Virus record (IMG/VR): IMGVR_UViG_3300030388_001881
Coordinates: 1 to 34,044 of that record
Strand: one strand, 5' to 3'
Source of the DNA: a virus
Length of the DNA stretch: 34,044 nt
Of this stretch, positions 17,025 through 24,106 are shown piece by piece. The translations under genes and the position numbers were made by a program. Numbering within the stretch: the first letter of the stretch is position 1; every line of letters begins with the position of its first letter. The notes under the pieces were generated by a model. It made no database searches. It was not told the origin of the DNA and saw only the letters and a program-made list of their open reading frames with translations.

Positions 17025-17926
17025 TATACGTTTTTACCCATTTTTGATAATTTATCTTGTAGAGCATACATAAATTGTGCTCCTTTTTGTCTAGCTTCCT
17101 CTGCATTTTTTGCACCCATCATAATTCCTGCTCCATTTACAGAATCAGTTCGTTGAACAAACTCACCGTCACTTAACATAGCAGGGATTGAATCACTAGT
17201 CTTTGTTCCAGGACCATTTATAGATCCTGTTTTACGAGGATAACCACCTTGAGCAAATCGTTGAAGAGGATAACTTATCCTGTCATTTATTCCAGCGTTC
17301 ATAATACCACCTTGAGCTCTATAAGTTGGTCTGCCTGTTTTCTCATCTATAGTAACATTTAAACCTTGTATTCTTTTTCCTTCGCCAGGTCTTGCTGTCT
17401 GACCTCCGTATTCCTTATCAATAGCACTCATGTATTCAGAAGCGTCGTCTACTTTTGAATTTTCTGCGTCTTGTTTCGCCGCTAAGTAACTTAATATTCC
17501 TGGACCAATAGTTGATAATGCTGACATACCAAAACTTGGTTGTCTATTGTCTTTTGTTCCTCTTGGAGCAAATGCTCCACCAAAGTTGTTTTTAAAAAAA
17601 TCTACTATGGTCGGACGTTTTCCACTTCCACCACCTGTTAGCATATTTGGGTTTTGATTCTGCCCACTAAACTGAGGAAACTGATTCATTACTTGGCTCG
17701 CGTAACCCTGTCCTGCTGGCAGATTTTTATTTGGCAATATACCCATTTTGCTGCCAAAACCACTCACAGCCGCTGACATTAAAGCATCTTTTGGCTTGTT
17801 ACCTGCAAGTAAAGACATAATACCGGAAGCCATCGCTGATCCCCCTGCGCCTCCAATCATACCACCAAACATAGGCGCGGCTATTTGTAAGCCTTTTTCT
17901 AGTATTCCTTTTAATCCTTTGAGCAT
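17024..17926 (-). CDS. Phage virion protein with SDSIPAMLSDGEFV motif, first gene of ejection operon
   Basis: A 300-residue protein. The N-terminus has Gly/Ala/Met-rich hydrophobic stretches (IAAPMFGGMIGGAGGSAMASGIMSLLAG, 15-43) that may interact with membrane. The conserved block NGPGTKTSDSIPAMLSDGEFVQRTDSVNGAG (about 236-266), followed by a helix ending MYALQDKLSKM, is a widespread phage motif in tail/internal virion proteins. The ATG follows an AGGAGA Shine-Dalgarno and a strong promoter candidate at 18002-18030, so this is the leading gene of the 9352-17926 operon. Confidence 0.7.
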   Translation of the reverse strand: MLKGLKGILEKGLQIAAPMFGGMIGGAGGSAMASGIMSLLAGNKPKDALMSAAVSGFGSKMGILPNKNLPAGQGYASQVMNQFPQFSGQNQNPNMLTGGGSGKRPTIVDFFKNNFGGAFAPRGTKDNRQPSFGMSALSTIGPGILSYLAAKQDAENSKVDDASEYMSAIDKEYGGQTARPGEGKRIQGLNVTIDEKTGRPTYRAQGGIMNAGINDRISYPLQRFAQGGYPRKTGSINGPGTKTSDSIPAMLSDGEFVQRTDSVNGAGIMMGAKNAEEARQKGAQFMYALQDKLSKMGKNV

Positions 17927-18001
17927 AATCTCCTGTGCAATTTATGAATTGAAAATAGGCAAGAAGGCTAGACTTGAAAATTAAGCCAAATTTATTCTAT
18001 A

Positions 18002-18030
18002 TTTATATTGAAAATATTGCTATATGACAA
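18002..18030 (-). promoter_or_regulatory. Sigma70-like promoter for the leftward virion operon
   Basis: Minus strand: -35 TTGTCA (18030-18025), 17-nt spacer, -10 TATAAA (18007-18002). Each box has 5 of 6 consensus bases and the spacing is ideal. It lies about 75 nt before the ATG of the 17024-17926 gene. This is the best promoter match I found in the window. Confidence 0.65.
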
Positions 18031-18036
18031 TAGATA
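18008..18036 (+). promoter_or_regulatory. Rightward promoter candidate overlapping the leftward one
   Basis: TTGAAA (18008-18013), 17 nt, TAGATA (18031-18036). The -10 is poor, but it is in the right place for the 18062 gene and lies on top of the leftward promoter, so polymerase binding at the two would be mutually exclusive. Confidence 0.33.
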
Positions 18037-18061
18037 TTTATTAAAATAAGAAAGGATATAT

Positions 18062-18226
18062 ATGTCAGAAAAGAAATCAGACGATAAAAACATAATAATA
18101 CAACCTTCATACCCATCAGCAGGTAGACCTTTAACCCCTGAGGAACAAAAATTTGTACAAGAGAACATGAGAAAACACCGAGAACTTAGAAATAAAGTAA
18201 AGGAAGAACATAGTGAAAAAAAATAA
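18062..18226 (+). CDS. Small hypothetical phage protein (54 residues)
   Basis: ATG at 18062 follows AAAGGA with good spacing. The 54-residue product is highly charged: a Lys/Asp start, IIIQPSYPSAGRPLTPEEQKF in the centre, and a basic helical end. I do not recognise a function. It overlaps the downstream oxygenase by 14 nt, supplying an AAGGAAG Shine-Dalgarno for that gene's GTG start, so the two are translationally linked. Confidence 0.65.
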   Translation: MSEKKSDDKNIIIQPSYPSAGRPLTPEEQKFVQENMRKHRELRNKVKEEHSEKK

Positions 18227-18896
18227 AGAGACTGTATTAAAGTTTAAAGCTATTAGACCCTTTGGTCCTACAATAATTAAAGGTAAACTTCCAGAAAATT
18301 TAGTAAAACTCGTTGATGATAAAGCAACATCGATGTTAAAAGATAAAAAATTAGTAAAGGAGTTTGATCATTCAGGTCAACTTGCGGGAAATGTTAAACA
18401 GGAAATACGTTTTCCTAGTGAATGGATGAATACACCAGAGTTTCTTCCCATGGTTCATGTAATAAGCGAGATGGTTAAACAGTATATTTCTATTCCCCCT
18501 GCTAGCGAAACTATAACACCCGACTATGTAGGTAAAATGGTAATTGAATCTATGTGGTTCGTGAGCCAATGGTCGGGCGACTTTAATCCTTTTCATATAC
18601 ACGAAGGTCAATTGTCAGGAGTTTTTTATTTACGTGTACCTCCAAGTTTACCCGAAGAGTATGCACAAGAAGATCATTACCCTACGGTTGGAGATATCGT
18701 TTGGTTTGATGGCAGAGCTTCTACTTTTAGTGGTCATAAATTTCAACAGTCCCCAGAAGTAGGAGATATATTTTTATTTCCTAATTGGTTGGCTCACGGA
18801 GTCTATCCTTTTAGAACAAAAAATGAAGAACGAAGATCGGTTTCTTTTAATCTTCATTTAATTAAAAAAAATCAAGAACCGCCTTTGTCAAAATGA
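18213..18896 (+). CDS. 2-oxoglutarate/Fe(II) oxygenase (2OG-FeII_Oxy_5-like), copy 1
   Basis: A 227-residue enzyme of the double-stranded beta-helix 2OG dioxygenase fold. It would use Fe(II), O2 and 2-oxoglutarate to hydroxylate an unknown substrate. Candidate ligands: FHIHEGQLSGVFYLRVP (127-143; His128/His130), Asp166 in WFDGR, FPNWLAHGVYPF (189-200; His195), and the 2OG-binding Arg in NEERRSVSFNL (204-213). The blocks LSGVFYLxVP, FPxWLxHxV and EERxxxSFNxxLI are shared with the gene at 22910-23509, so the two are paralogues. The start is GTG at 18213, after AAGGAAG. Family call is firm; substrate is unknown. Confidence 0.85.
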   Translation: MKKNKETVLKFKAIRPFGPTIIKGKLPENLVKLVDDKATSMLKDKKLVKEFDHSGQLAGNVKQEIRFPSEWMNTPEFLPMVHVISEMVKQYISIPPASETITPDYVGKMVIESMWFVSQWSGDFNPFHIHEGQLSGVFYLRVPPSLPEEYAQEDHYPTVGDIVWFDGRASTFSGHKFQQSPEVGDIFLFPNWLAHGVYPFRTKNEERRSVSFNLHLIKKNQEPPLSK

Positions 18897-19168
18897 TTGA
18901 CATTAAAAAAACTCCTATGGTCCGTGTGACGTGGCTCGATGCCCGTGATACAGAAACAGGATGGATGCCTATAAAAGATATTGTAGAAGCACCATTAGCC
19001 TTGTGCCAAGAAGTTGGTTGGTTGGTTGTGAACAATGAGCAAAAAGTTGTGATTATGCGATCCTGGTGTTTAGATAAGGAGGACAATAGTGGCGGAGGTG
19101 TTATTGCTATTCCCAAAGGATGGATAAAAAAAATAGAATATTTAAAAGTAGACTATGCAACACAATAA
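18893..19168 (+). CDS. Conserved phage hypothetical protein (WLDARDTETGW type)
   Basis: A 91-residue beta-rich protein: VRVTWLDARDTETGWMPIKDI (10-30), LALCQEVGWLVVNNEQKVVIMRSWC (36-60), GGGVIAIPKGWIKKIEYL (68-85). These blocks are conserved in small proteins of many phages, function unknown. ATGA overlap with the upstream oxygenase and a 14-nt overlap with the next gene show it is in the rightward operon. Confidence 0.75.
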   Translation: MIDIKKTPMVRVTWLDARDTETGWMPIKDIVEAPLALCQEVGWLVVNNEQKVVIMRSWCLDKEDNSGGGVIAIPKGWIKKIEYLKVDYATQ

Positions 19169-19685
19169 AGAAACAGCGTACGTTCAGTATGTGGATAATT
19201 TTTTTAATGCTGAGACATTAGAATCATTACAAGAAACATTTCTTAATTTAAAATATACTGATGTACAGAATGAAGATGGAAGCTATGGTAAAAGACATAC
19301 TTTTTCTCTTCCTCATTTTAAGAATGATCCTATTCTTGCACGTATAAAAGAATTTTTTTTTCCTTATACAGATTTAGATCCCATATCTATTCATGCACAT
19401 TTACGCCATACTCAAGGGAAGCCTAAAGTTCACATTGATAATGATAAAGGAAACATAGCAAATTTTCTTCTTTTTATTAAAGGAGAACCTTTATTAAATA
19501 ATGGCACAGGATTTTTTATTGATGGAAAACTTTCTTCCCACATAGGCTTTGTAGAAAATAGAGCTTTGTTTTTTAACGGAAGTAAAATATGGCATAGCGA
19601 TTTACAAACATTCGGGGATAGTTCTCCTAGATACACACTTAATATTTTTTATAAGACAAAAGTAGCTAAAGACGCAGGATTTTAA
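19155..19685 (+). CDS. 2-oxoglutarate/Fe(II) oxygenase, second family
   Basis: A 176-residue oxygenase with a complete facial triad: His-x-Asp in KVHIDNDKGN (His93, Asp95), distal His147 in SKIWHSDL, and the 2OG-binding Arg159 in SSPRYTLNIFYK. A beta-core (NFLLFIKGEPLLNNGTGFFI) lies between. It is not closely similar to the neighbour at 18213, so it was probably acquired separately. The TAATG junction couples it to the glycosyltransferase, which suggests both act on the same pathway (inference). Confidence 0.82.
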   Translation: MQHNKETAYVQYVDNFFNAETLESLQETFLNLKYTDVQNEDGSYGKRHTFSLPHFKNDPILARIKEFFFPYTDLDPISIHAHLRHTQGKPKVHIDNDKGNIANFLLFIKGEPLLNNGTGFFIDGKLSSHIGFVENRALFFNGSKIWHSDLQTFGDSSPRYTLNIFYKTKVAKDAGF

Positions 19686-20470
19686 TGAATAATATTTTTA
19701 TAGGAACTCCTTGTTACGGAGGAATGTTAACCGTTAATTATTTTGAAAGTTGTCTTCGATTGATAGAAGAAGCTTCTAAAAAAAAGATAGGATTACAGTT
19801 TGGCACAATTGGAAATGAATCTTTAATAACACGAGCTCGTAACACACTAGTTCAGTTATTTATGGATAATTCTCAATATACTCATTTACTTTTTATCGAT
19901 GCTGATATTGGTTTTAATGAAAAAACTGTTATGCGAATGTTGGAATTTGATAAAGATGTTGTGACAGGAGTATACCCAAGAAAGACTATTGATTGGACAA
20001 AAGTTATACGGAAAGTAAAAGAAAATCCTGATATTAATGAAAATGAATTATTAGCCTCATCGCTACAATATAATCTTAACGTGAAAAATTCACAGCATGT
20101 GGAAGTAAAAAAAGGATTTATTGAAGTATTGGATGGTGCTACAGGTTTTATGTTGATTAAAAGACAAGTCTTTGAAAAGATGGCTAAAGCTTACCCTGAA
20201 TTACAATTTAAGTCAGATCAACATTTAAATGATTCTCATGATAAAACATTTGATTATCACGATGATTCCAATTGGAATTATACTTTTTTTGATACGATGA
20301 TTGAACCTAAAACTAAAAGATACTTGTCAGAGGACTATGCTTTCTGTAGACTGTGGCAAAAAATCGGTGGTATTGTTTACGCTGACATTACAAGTGGCCT
20401 AACACATTATGGAACATATGCCTTTAAAGGTAATGTAGGTACTCAATTCTTGCCACCGAAGAAGAAATAA
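19685..20470 (+). CDS. Glycosyltransferase, GT-A type
   Basis: A 261-residue GT-A fold glycosyltransferase. It starts with IFIGTPCYGG (4-13), a typical first strand. NESLITRARNTLVQLF (44-59) precedes the DxD-type metal/nucleotide-sugar site HLLFIDADIGFNE (68-79; Asp72-x-Asp74). VVTGVYPRKTIDW and EVLDGATGFMLIKRQVFE follow, and a late SEDYAFCRLWQKIGG block matches the ED-type catalytic region of inverting GTs. It would transfer a sugar to a protein, DNA or cell-surface glycan; the acceptor is unknown. It is coupled by TAATG to the oxygenase before it. Confidence 0.85.
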   Translation: MNNIFIGTPCYGGMLTVNYFESCLRLIEEASKKKIGLQFGTIGNESLITRARNTLVQLFMDNSQYTHLLFIDADIGFNEKTVMRMLEFDKDVVTGVYPRKTIDWTKVIRKVKENPDINENELLASSLQYNLNVKNSQHVEVKKGFIEVLDGATGFMLIKRQVFEKMAKAYPELQFKSDQHLNDSHDKTFDYHDDSNWNYTFFDTMIEPKTKRYLSEDYAFCRLWQKIGGIVYADITSGLTHYGTYAFKGNVGTQFLPPKKK

Positions 20471-20486
20471 TTTAGTATGTGGCTTT

Positions 20487-22367
20487 ATGCAATTAACCGA
20501 TTTAAAATTTCAACCAGGCGTAGATAAACAAGATTCTCCTTATGCAGCAGGAGATGACAGACGTTATGTTGACTCTCAATTAGTAAGATTTCATTACGGA
20601 AAACCCGAACGTTGGAAAGGATGGTCATATCTTCCAAATCCTGATCAAACGGTTATTGGCGTAGTCCGAGACACGCATTCCTGGGTTAGTTTAGATAGTA
20701 CCCGATATCTTGCTTTAGGAACCGATAGAAAACTATATATATTAAAGGGAAACGCTTTATATGATATTACACCTATTAGAGCCACAGAGAGTTTAACAAA
20801 CCCTTTTACGACAGTAAGTGGTAGTCCTATTGTAACTGTGACTGATTCTAGTCACGGGGCAAGTGTAGGAGACTTTGTTACTTTCACAGATGGTAGTGCT
20901 AATAATGTTTTAGACGGAATAGAGTTTAATAATGAATTTGAAATTACAACAATTGTTGACGCCAATAATTATAAAATAACATACTCTTCTAACGCTACGG
21001 GAGCTACGGCTGGTGGCGGAGGATCGGTAACGGCTAGTTATCAAATTACAACAGGACCTTCTACCTCTACCTATGGTTACGGGTGGGGTGTTTTAACATG
21101 GGGACTCAGCACCTGGGGAACAGCGCGTTCTTCGTCTAGTATCACTGTTGATGCTAGAAATTGGTCTTTAGATAATTTTGGAGAAGATCTTATAGCAACG
21201 GTTTTAAACGGTAGTTCTTTCAAATGGGATTTATCAGGTGGCGTTGCAACTAGAGCCGTGAGCCTTGGTGCAACAGCCCCATTAGCTTCTCGTTTTTCTT
21301 TAGTATCATCTGACACAAGACATTTATTTTTATTTGGTACTTGTACCACGGTCACAGATGTTTCTACCCAGGATGATTTATTTTTTAGGTTTTCTGATCG
21401 AGAAAGCTTAACGCAGTGGGCGCCAACAGCAGAGAATGAAGCAGGATCACTGCGTATTGCTGATGGTTCGCGTATTATAGGAGCGGTAACATCAACAGGT
21501 CAAATACTTGTTTGGACGGATCGTTCATTGCATGGTGTTCAATTTATAGGAACACCTTTTACATTTGGTCAACGACAGCTAGGAGCAAGTTGTGGACTAA
21601 TAGCACAGCATGCAGCGGTTGATGTCAACGGCAAAGCTTTTTGGATGGGTGATGATGCATTTTATATGTATGATGGTGTTGTTAAAAAAATGCCATGCTC
21701 TGTACAAGATTATGTATACGATGATTTAAGTTTCACAAATAAAAAAGATATAGCTTGTGGTACCAACCCTGAGTTTAATGAAATTATGTGGTATTATCCT
21801 TCAAGCAACGCAACGCAAATTGATAGAGTTGTTGTTTTTAATTATTTAGAAAATACATGGTATACTTCAACATTAGGACGTACTACTTATTTAGCTAACT
21901 ATACTTTTGAAAATCCTATAGCTACCCAATATAATGCTTCTTTAGTGGCTAATGCAACTACAAGTACGGGAGTAACAAGTACTCCGTTTGGAGTAACGGC
22001 AGGGGCTTCCTATGTATATAATCAAGAGGTAGGTAATAACCAAGCAGACGGAACAGCTATAGTTGCTTCTTTAACAACAGGTTCTATAGAAATTGCCGAT
22101 GGTGATCAATTTATGTCGGTAAGTAGGTTTGTTCCCGACTTTACTAGTTTAGCAAATGAAGTAGCTGTTACTTTAACATTAGAAGATTACCCTCAATCCA
22201 CAACAAGCCAGATAACATCAGGAAATGTTAGTAGTACTACAACTAAAATTGATGTAAGAGGTCGAGGAAGATCTGTAAAATTAAATTTTGCAACAAGCAC
22301 GGTCGATGATACAAATTGGAGATTAGGCTCAATGAAATTACAACTTAGACCAGACGGAAGAAGATAA
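20487..22367 (+). CDS. P22 gp10-like tail hub / DNA-stabilisation protein
   Basis: A 626-residue structural protein. The opening FQPGVDKQDSPYAAGDDRRYVDSQLVRFHYGKPERWKGW (8-46) and NWSLDNFGEDLIATVLNG (225-242) are hallmarks of the packaged-DNA-stabilisation (P22 gp10-like) family, a beta-rich protein between neck and tail needle. Later blocks such as SREITEWTDRSLHGVQFIG-type sequence and MPCSVQDYVYDDL fit too. Residues 199-211 carry a GWGxxTWGxxTWG motif also found in the 29160-30287 protein. No strong Shine-Dalgarno precedes the ATG. The C-terminus is a beta domain ending LQLRPDGRR. Confidence 0.75.
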   Translation: MQLTDLKFQPGVDKQDSPYAAGDDRRYVDSQLVRFHYGKPERWKGWSYLPNPDQTVIGVVRDTHSWVSLDSTRYLALGTDRKLYILKGNALYDITPIRATESLTNPFTTVSGSPIVTVTDSSHGASVGDFVTFTDGSANNVLDGIEFNNEFEITTIVDANNYKITYSSNATGATAGGGGSVTASYQITTGPSTSTYGYGWGVLTWGLSTWGTARSSSSITVDARNWSLDNFGEDLIATVLNGSSFKWDLSGGVATRAVSLGATAPLASRFSLVSSDTRHLFLFGTCTTVTDVSTQDDLFFRFSDRESLTQWAPTAENEAGSLRIADGSRIIGAVTSTGQILVWTDRSLHGVQFIGTPFTFGQRQLGASCGLIAQHAAVDVNGKAFWMGDDAFYMYDGVVKKMPCSVQDYVYDDLSFTNKKDIACGTNPEFNEIMWYYPSSNATQIDRVVVFNYLENTWYTSTLGRTTYLANYTFENPIATQYNASLVANATTSTGVTSTPFGVTAGASYVYNQEVGNNQADGTAIVASLTTGSIEIADGDQFMSVSRFVPDFTSLANEVAVTLTLEDYPQSTTSQITSGNVSSTTTKIDVRGRGRSVKLNFATSTVDDTNWRLGSMKLQLRPDGRR

Positions 22368-22534
22368 TGTCTAAAATAACCATTACTCGTTTACCTAACG
22401 CAACTCCTGAATATGAACCAAGTCAATTTGACCAAATGGTACGATTACTAGAACAACTTATTTTAAATTTAAACACTTCTTATTCTCAAGATATTGAAGA
22501 TAAGTCTGGTGGAAGGAGCTGGTACCTTGGCTGA
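22367..22534 (+). CDS. Small conserved phage virion-region protein (55 residues)
   Basis: My translation gives 55 residues, starting at a TAATG junction with the hub gene. It reads SKITITRLPNATPEYEP, then FDQMVRLLEQLILNLNTSY, and ends RSWYLG. This arrangement (LPNxxxEYxxxQFxxMxRxLEQ...W(F/Y)LG) recurs directly after hub-protein genes in other marine phages. Function is unknown. Its last codons hold the GGAAGGAG Shine-Dalgarno of the next gene. Confidence 0.75.
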   Translation: MSKITITRLPNATPEYEPSQFDQMVRLLEQLILNLNTSYSQDIEDKSGGRSWYLG

Positions 22535-22910
22535 TACATTTAAAAATGCTAGCTTATTATTAAATAGTACAGGAATAGTAACTATTTATACTGTACCTAC
22601 TGCATCCCCAGGAGTTACGGGGACACCTCCTGTTTTTCCAACAACAACTGTTATTAAATCTATTTTAGTTTGTAACTTCCACGCGTCAGCTGCCACTCTA
22701 GTTGATGTCGGTTTTGTAGATTATTCAGTAAGTACTACGACTGTCATGGACTTAGTAAAAGAAAAAAGCGTAGCTGCCGAAACAACGGTTGAATTACTTA
22801 CGCAACCTCTAGTACTAGAAGAAAGTGATATTTTAAAAGTAAAGGCAAATGCCGCTAATCAAGTGACCATTACAGTTAGTTTTTTAGAGATAACCAAAGG
22901 AGATTTGTAA
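22527..22910 (+). CDS. Conserved small phage structural protein (TTG start)
   Basis: 127 residues from TTG at 22527, giving ADTFKNASLLLNSTG after the initiator. I chose this start because AAGGAG lies 8 nt upstream and because related proteins begin (M)AD-F-NA. Longer in-frame starts exist (22494), but they only re-read the neighbouring gene. The protein is beta-rich: IKSILVCNFHASAATLVDVGFVD in the middle, TTVELLTQPLVLEESDILKVKA near the end. Probably a virion decoration or tail-associated beta-sandwich. Overlaps the previous gene by 8 nt; its TAA forms TAATC with the next gene. Confidence 0.72.
   Translation: MADTFKNASLLLNSTGIVTIYTVPTASPGVTGTPPVFPTTTVIKSILVCNFHASAATLVDVGFVDYSVSTTTVMDLVKEKSVAAETTVELLTQPLVLEESDILKVKANAANQVTITVSFLEITKGDL
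22896..22902 (+). promoter_or_regulatory. Shine-Dalgarno before the non-ATG start at 22910
   Basis: AAAGGAG lies 7 nt upstream of ATC at 22910-22912, the spacing used by normal starts in this window. There is no ATG or GTG in this frame until 23126. Confidence 0.6.
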
Positions 22911-23509
22911 TCGACCTTACTTCTTTATTTATTACTCCTATATTTTCTCTTAATTTAGCAGGGTACGAAGGGCTTGTAAAAGACATTAAGTCTCTTCAAG
23001 AAAAGGAACCTGAAACTTTAGAAGGAAAAAGCACAAAAGGTGGATGGCATAGTAATGATTATCTCCATGAAGAAGAAAAATTCATTGCCTTAAAAAAAGA
23101 AATAATTGATTTATCTAAAAAAGCTATGGAACATTTAGATATTTTAAACGAAATGTCGCCCAGTATAACAGGTATGTGGGCCGTGGTTAACGGACCTGGA
23201 AGTAGTAATCGTCTTCATAATCACCCCTTTAATTACCTCTCAGGCGTGTTTTATCTACAGGTACCTAAAGACAGTGGATCTCTTATCTTTCATGATCCTA
23301 GACCTCAATCTGAAGTATTATCGCCTCCTAAAAACCCAGAAGAGAGTATCCACACAGCGCACCGTGTGACGTGGACACCGAAACAAAATGATATATTATT
23401 TTTTCCATCCTGGCTTTCTCATGAGGTACGTGAAAATAATTCACAAGAAGAAAGAATTGTGATAAGTTTCAATATTGAATTAATAAGGAGATCTAACAGA
23501 CATGGCTAA
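22910..23509 (+). CDS. 2-oxoglutarate/Fe(II) oxygenase (2OG-FeII_Oxy_5-like), copy 2, apparent ATC start
   Basis: Reading upstream of the first ATG (23126) the frame stays open to 22910 and gives a normal oxygenase N-terminus, LTSLFITPIFSLNL, for 199 residues in total. The putative start ATC overlaps the upstream stop as TAATC, where other junctions in this window read TAATG; AAAGGAG lies 7 nt ahead. Motifs: GPGSSNRLHNHPFNYLSG (His103/His105), HDPRP (Asp129), FPSWLSHEV (His171), EERIVISFN (Arg182). Starting at 23126 would delete 72 residues including the first conserved block. Either a rare start codon, a mutation weakening expression, or a sequence error. Paralogue of 18213-18896. Confidence 0.75.
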   Translation: MDLTSLFITPIFSLNLAGYEGLVKDIKSLQEKEPETLEGKSTKGGWHSNDYLHEEEKFIALKKEIIDLSKKAMEHLDILNEMSPSITGMWAVVNGPGSSNRLHNHPFNYLSGVFYLQVPKDSGSLIFHDPRPQSEVLSPPKNPEESIHTAHRVTWTPKQNDILFFPSWLSHEVRENNSQEERIVISFNIELIRRSNRHG

Positions 23510-23759
23510 AATTATAGAAGAAGCAAAAGTCTTAGGAGAAATTGATGCTGGTGACGGTCGTATGGTACCTCATTTAAGATGTCGTTCTGAGACTACCATT
23601 ACTAATACAGTAACAAATCAAGAATATGATTCAGAGGATCAAGTTACTAGTGACGTAGTTGATATTAACACAACAACGAAAGAAGAACATATTAGACGTG
23701 ATATTAAAATATTTGCTCCAACTTTAGCCGATATGATTGGTGCAAACGATAACGATTAA
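23502..23759 (+). CDS. Conserved phage hypothetical protein (85 residues)
   Basis: VPHLRCRSETTITNTVTNQEYDSEDQ (22-47) is conserved in small phage proteins; the rest is acidic, ending FAPTLADMIGANDND. No function is known. It begins inside the oxygenase stop (8-nt overlap) and its own stop overlaps the convergent 23756-23971 gene by 4 nt. Confidence 0.7.
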   Translation: MAKIIEEAKVLGEIDAGDGRMVPHLRCRSETTITNTVTNQEYDSEDQVTSDVVDINTTTKEEHIRRDIKIFAPTLADMIGANDND

Positions 23760-23971
23760 GCCCCACAAGCTTCACATTCTTCTATTTCTTCCGTTCCATT
23801 TAACATTACTTTTTCATGAGAAGTATCATGACACCCACATCCTTTAAGGTGTTCTTTCATAGTTTTTTCTAATCTTAGATTTTCACGCTCTAAGGCTAAT
23901 AAACGTTCGTGGTAGCGGCTCACCTTGTCAGCGAGGACAGCTATAGCTTTCAATACTTCTTGATTTTCCAT
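23756..23971 (-). CDS. Small coiled-coil protein with Cys/His cluster
   Basis: 71 residues from the ATG at 23971-23969, preceded by AGGAAAT; the longer in-frame extension upstream (to 24178) is hydrophobic and lies across the next gene's start, so it is rejected. Residues 5-45 are a coiled coil (VLADKVSRYHERLLALERENLRLEKTMKEHL). The C-terminus has CGCH...CEAC with about 20 residues between, a possible zinc-binding pair of clusters. Function is unknown. It is a single minus-strand gene wedged between plus-strand genes. Confidence 0.6.
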   Translation of the reverse strand: MENQEVLKAIAVLADKVSRYHERLLALERENLRLEKTMKEHLKGCGCHDTSHEKVMLNGTEEIEECEACGA

Positions 23972-24055
23972 AATATTTCCTGTGATTTTAAATTTTTGGG
24001 TGAGAACCAATTTAACCATATTTTCTATCAAAGCAACAGAACTTTTAAAAATTGT

Positions 24056-24070
24056 TTTCTTGACAAGAAA
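24056..24070. promoter_or_regulatory. Perfect 15-nt palindrome overlapping a TTGACA box
   Basis: TTTCTTG-A-CAAGAAA is a perfect 7-1-7 inverted repeat, about 37 nt before the 24107 start. It includes TTGACA (24060-24065), a consensus -35, though the matching -10 is poor. It is a plausible operator for the downstream oxygenase genes or the divergent 23756-23971 gene. Confidence 0.4.
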
Positions 24071-24106
24071 TAAGTGATATGAAAGTAACAGAATTAGAAA
24101 AAAGAA

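Noticed and set aside
18862-19116. 84-residue minus-strand frame
   Set aside because: Antisense of the conserved WLDARDTETGW gene; no ribosome-binding site.
22494-22526. Upstream TTG start for the 22527-22910 gene
   Set aside because: Would add 11 residues that only re-read the coding end of the preceding gene and has no ribosome site; TTG at 22527 has AAGGAG.
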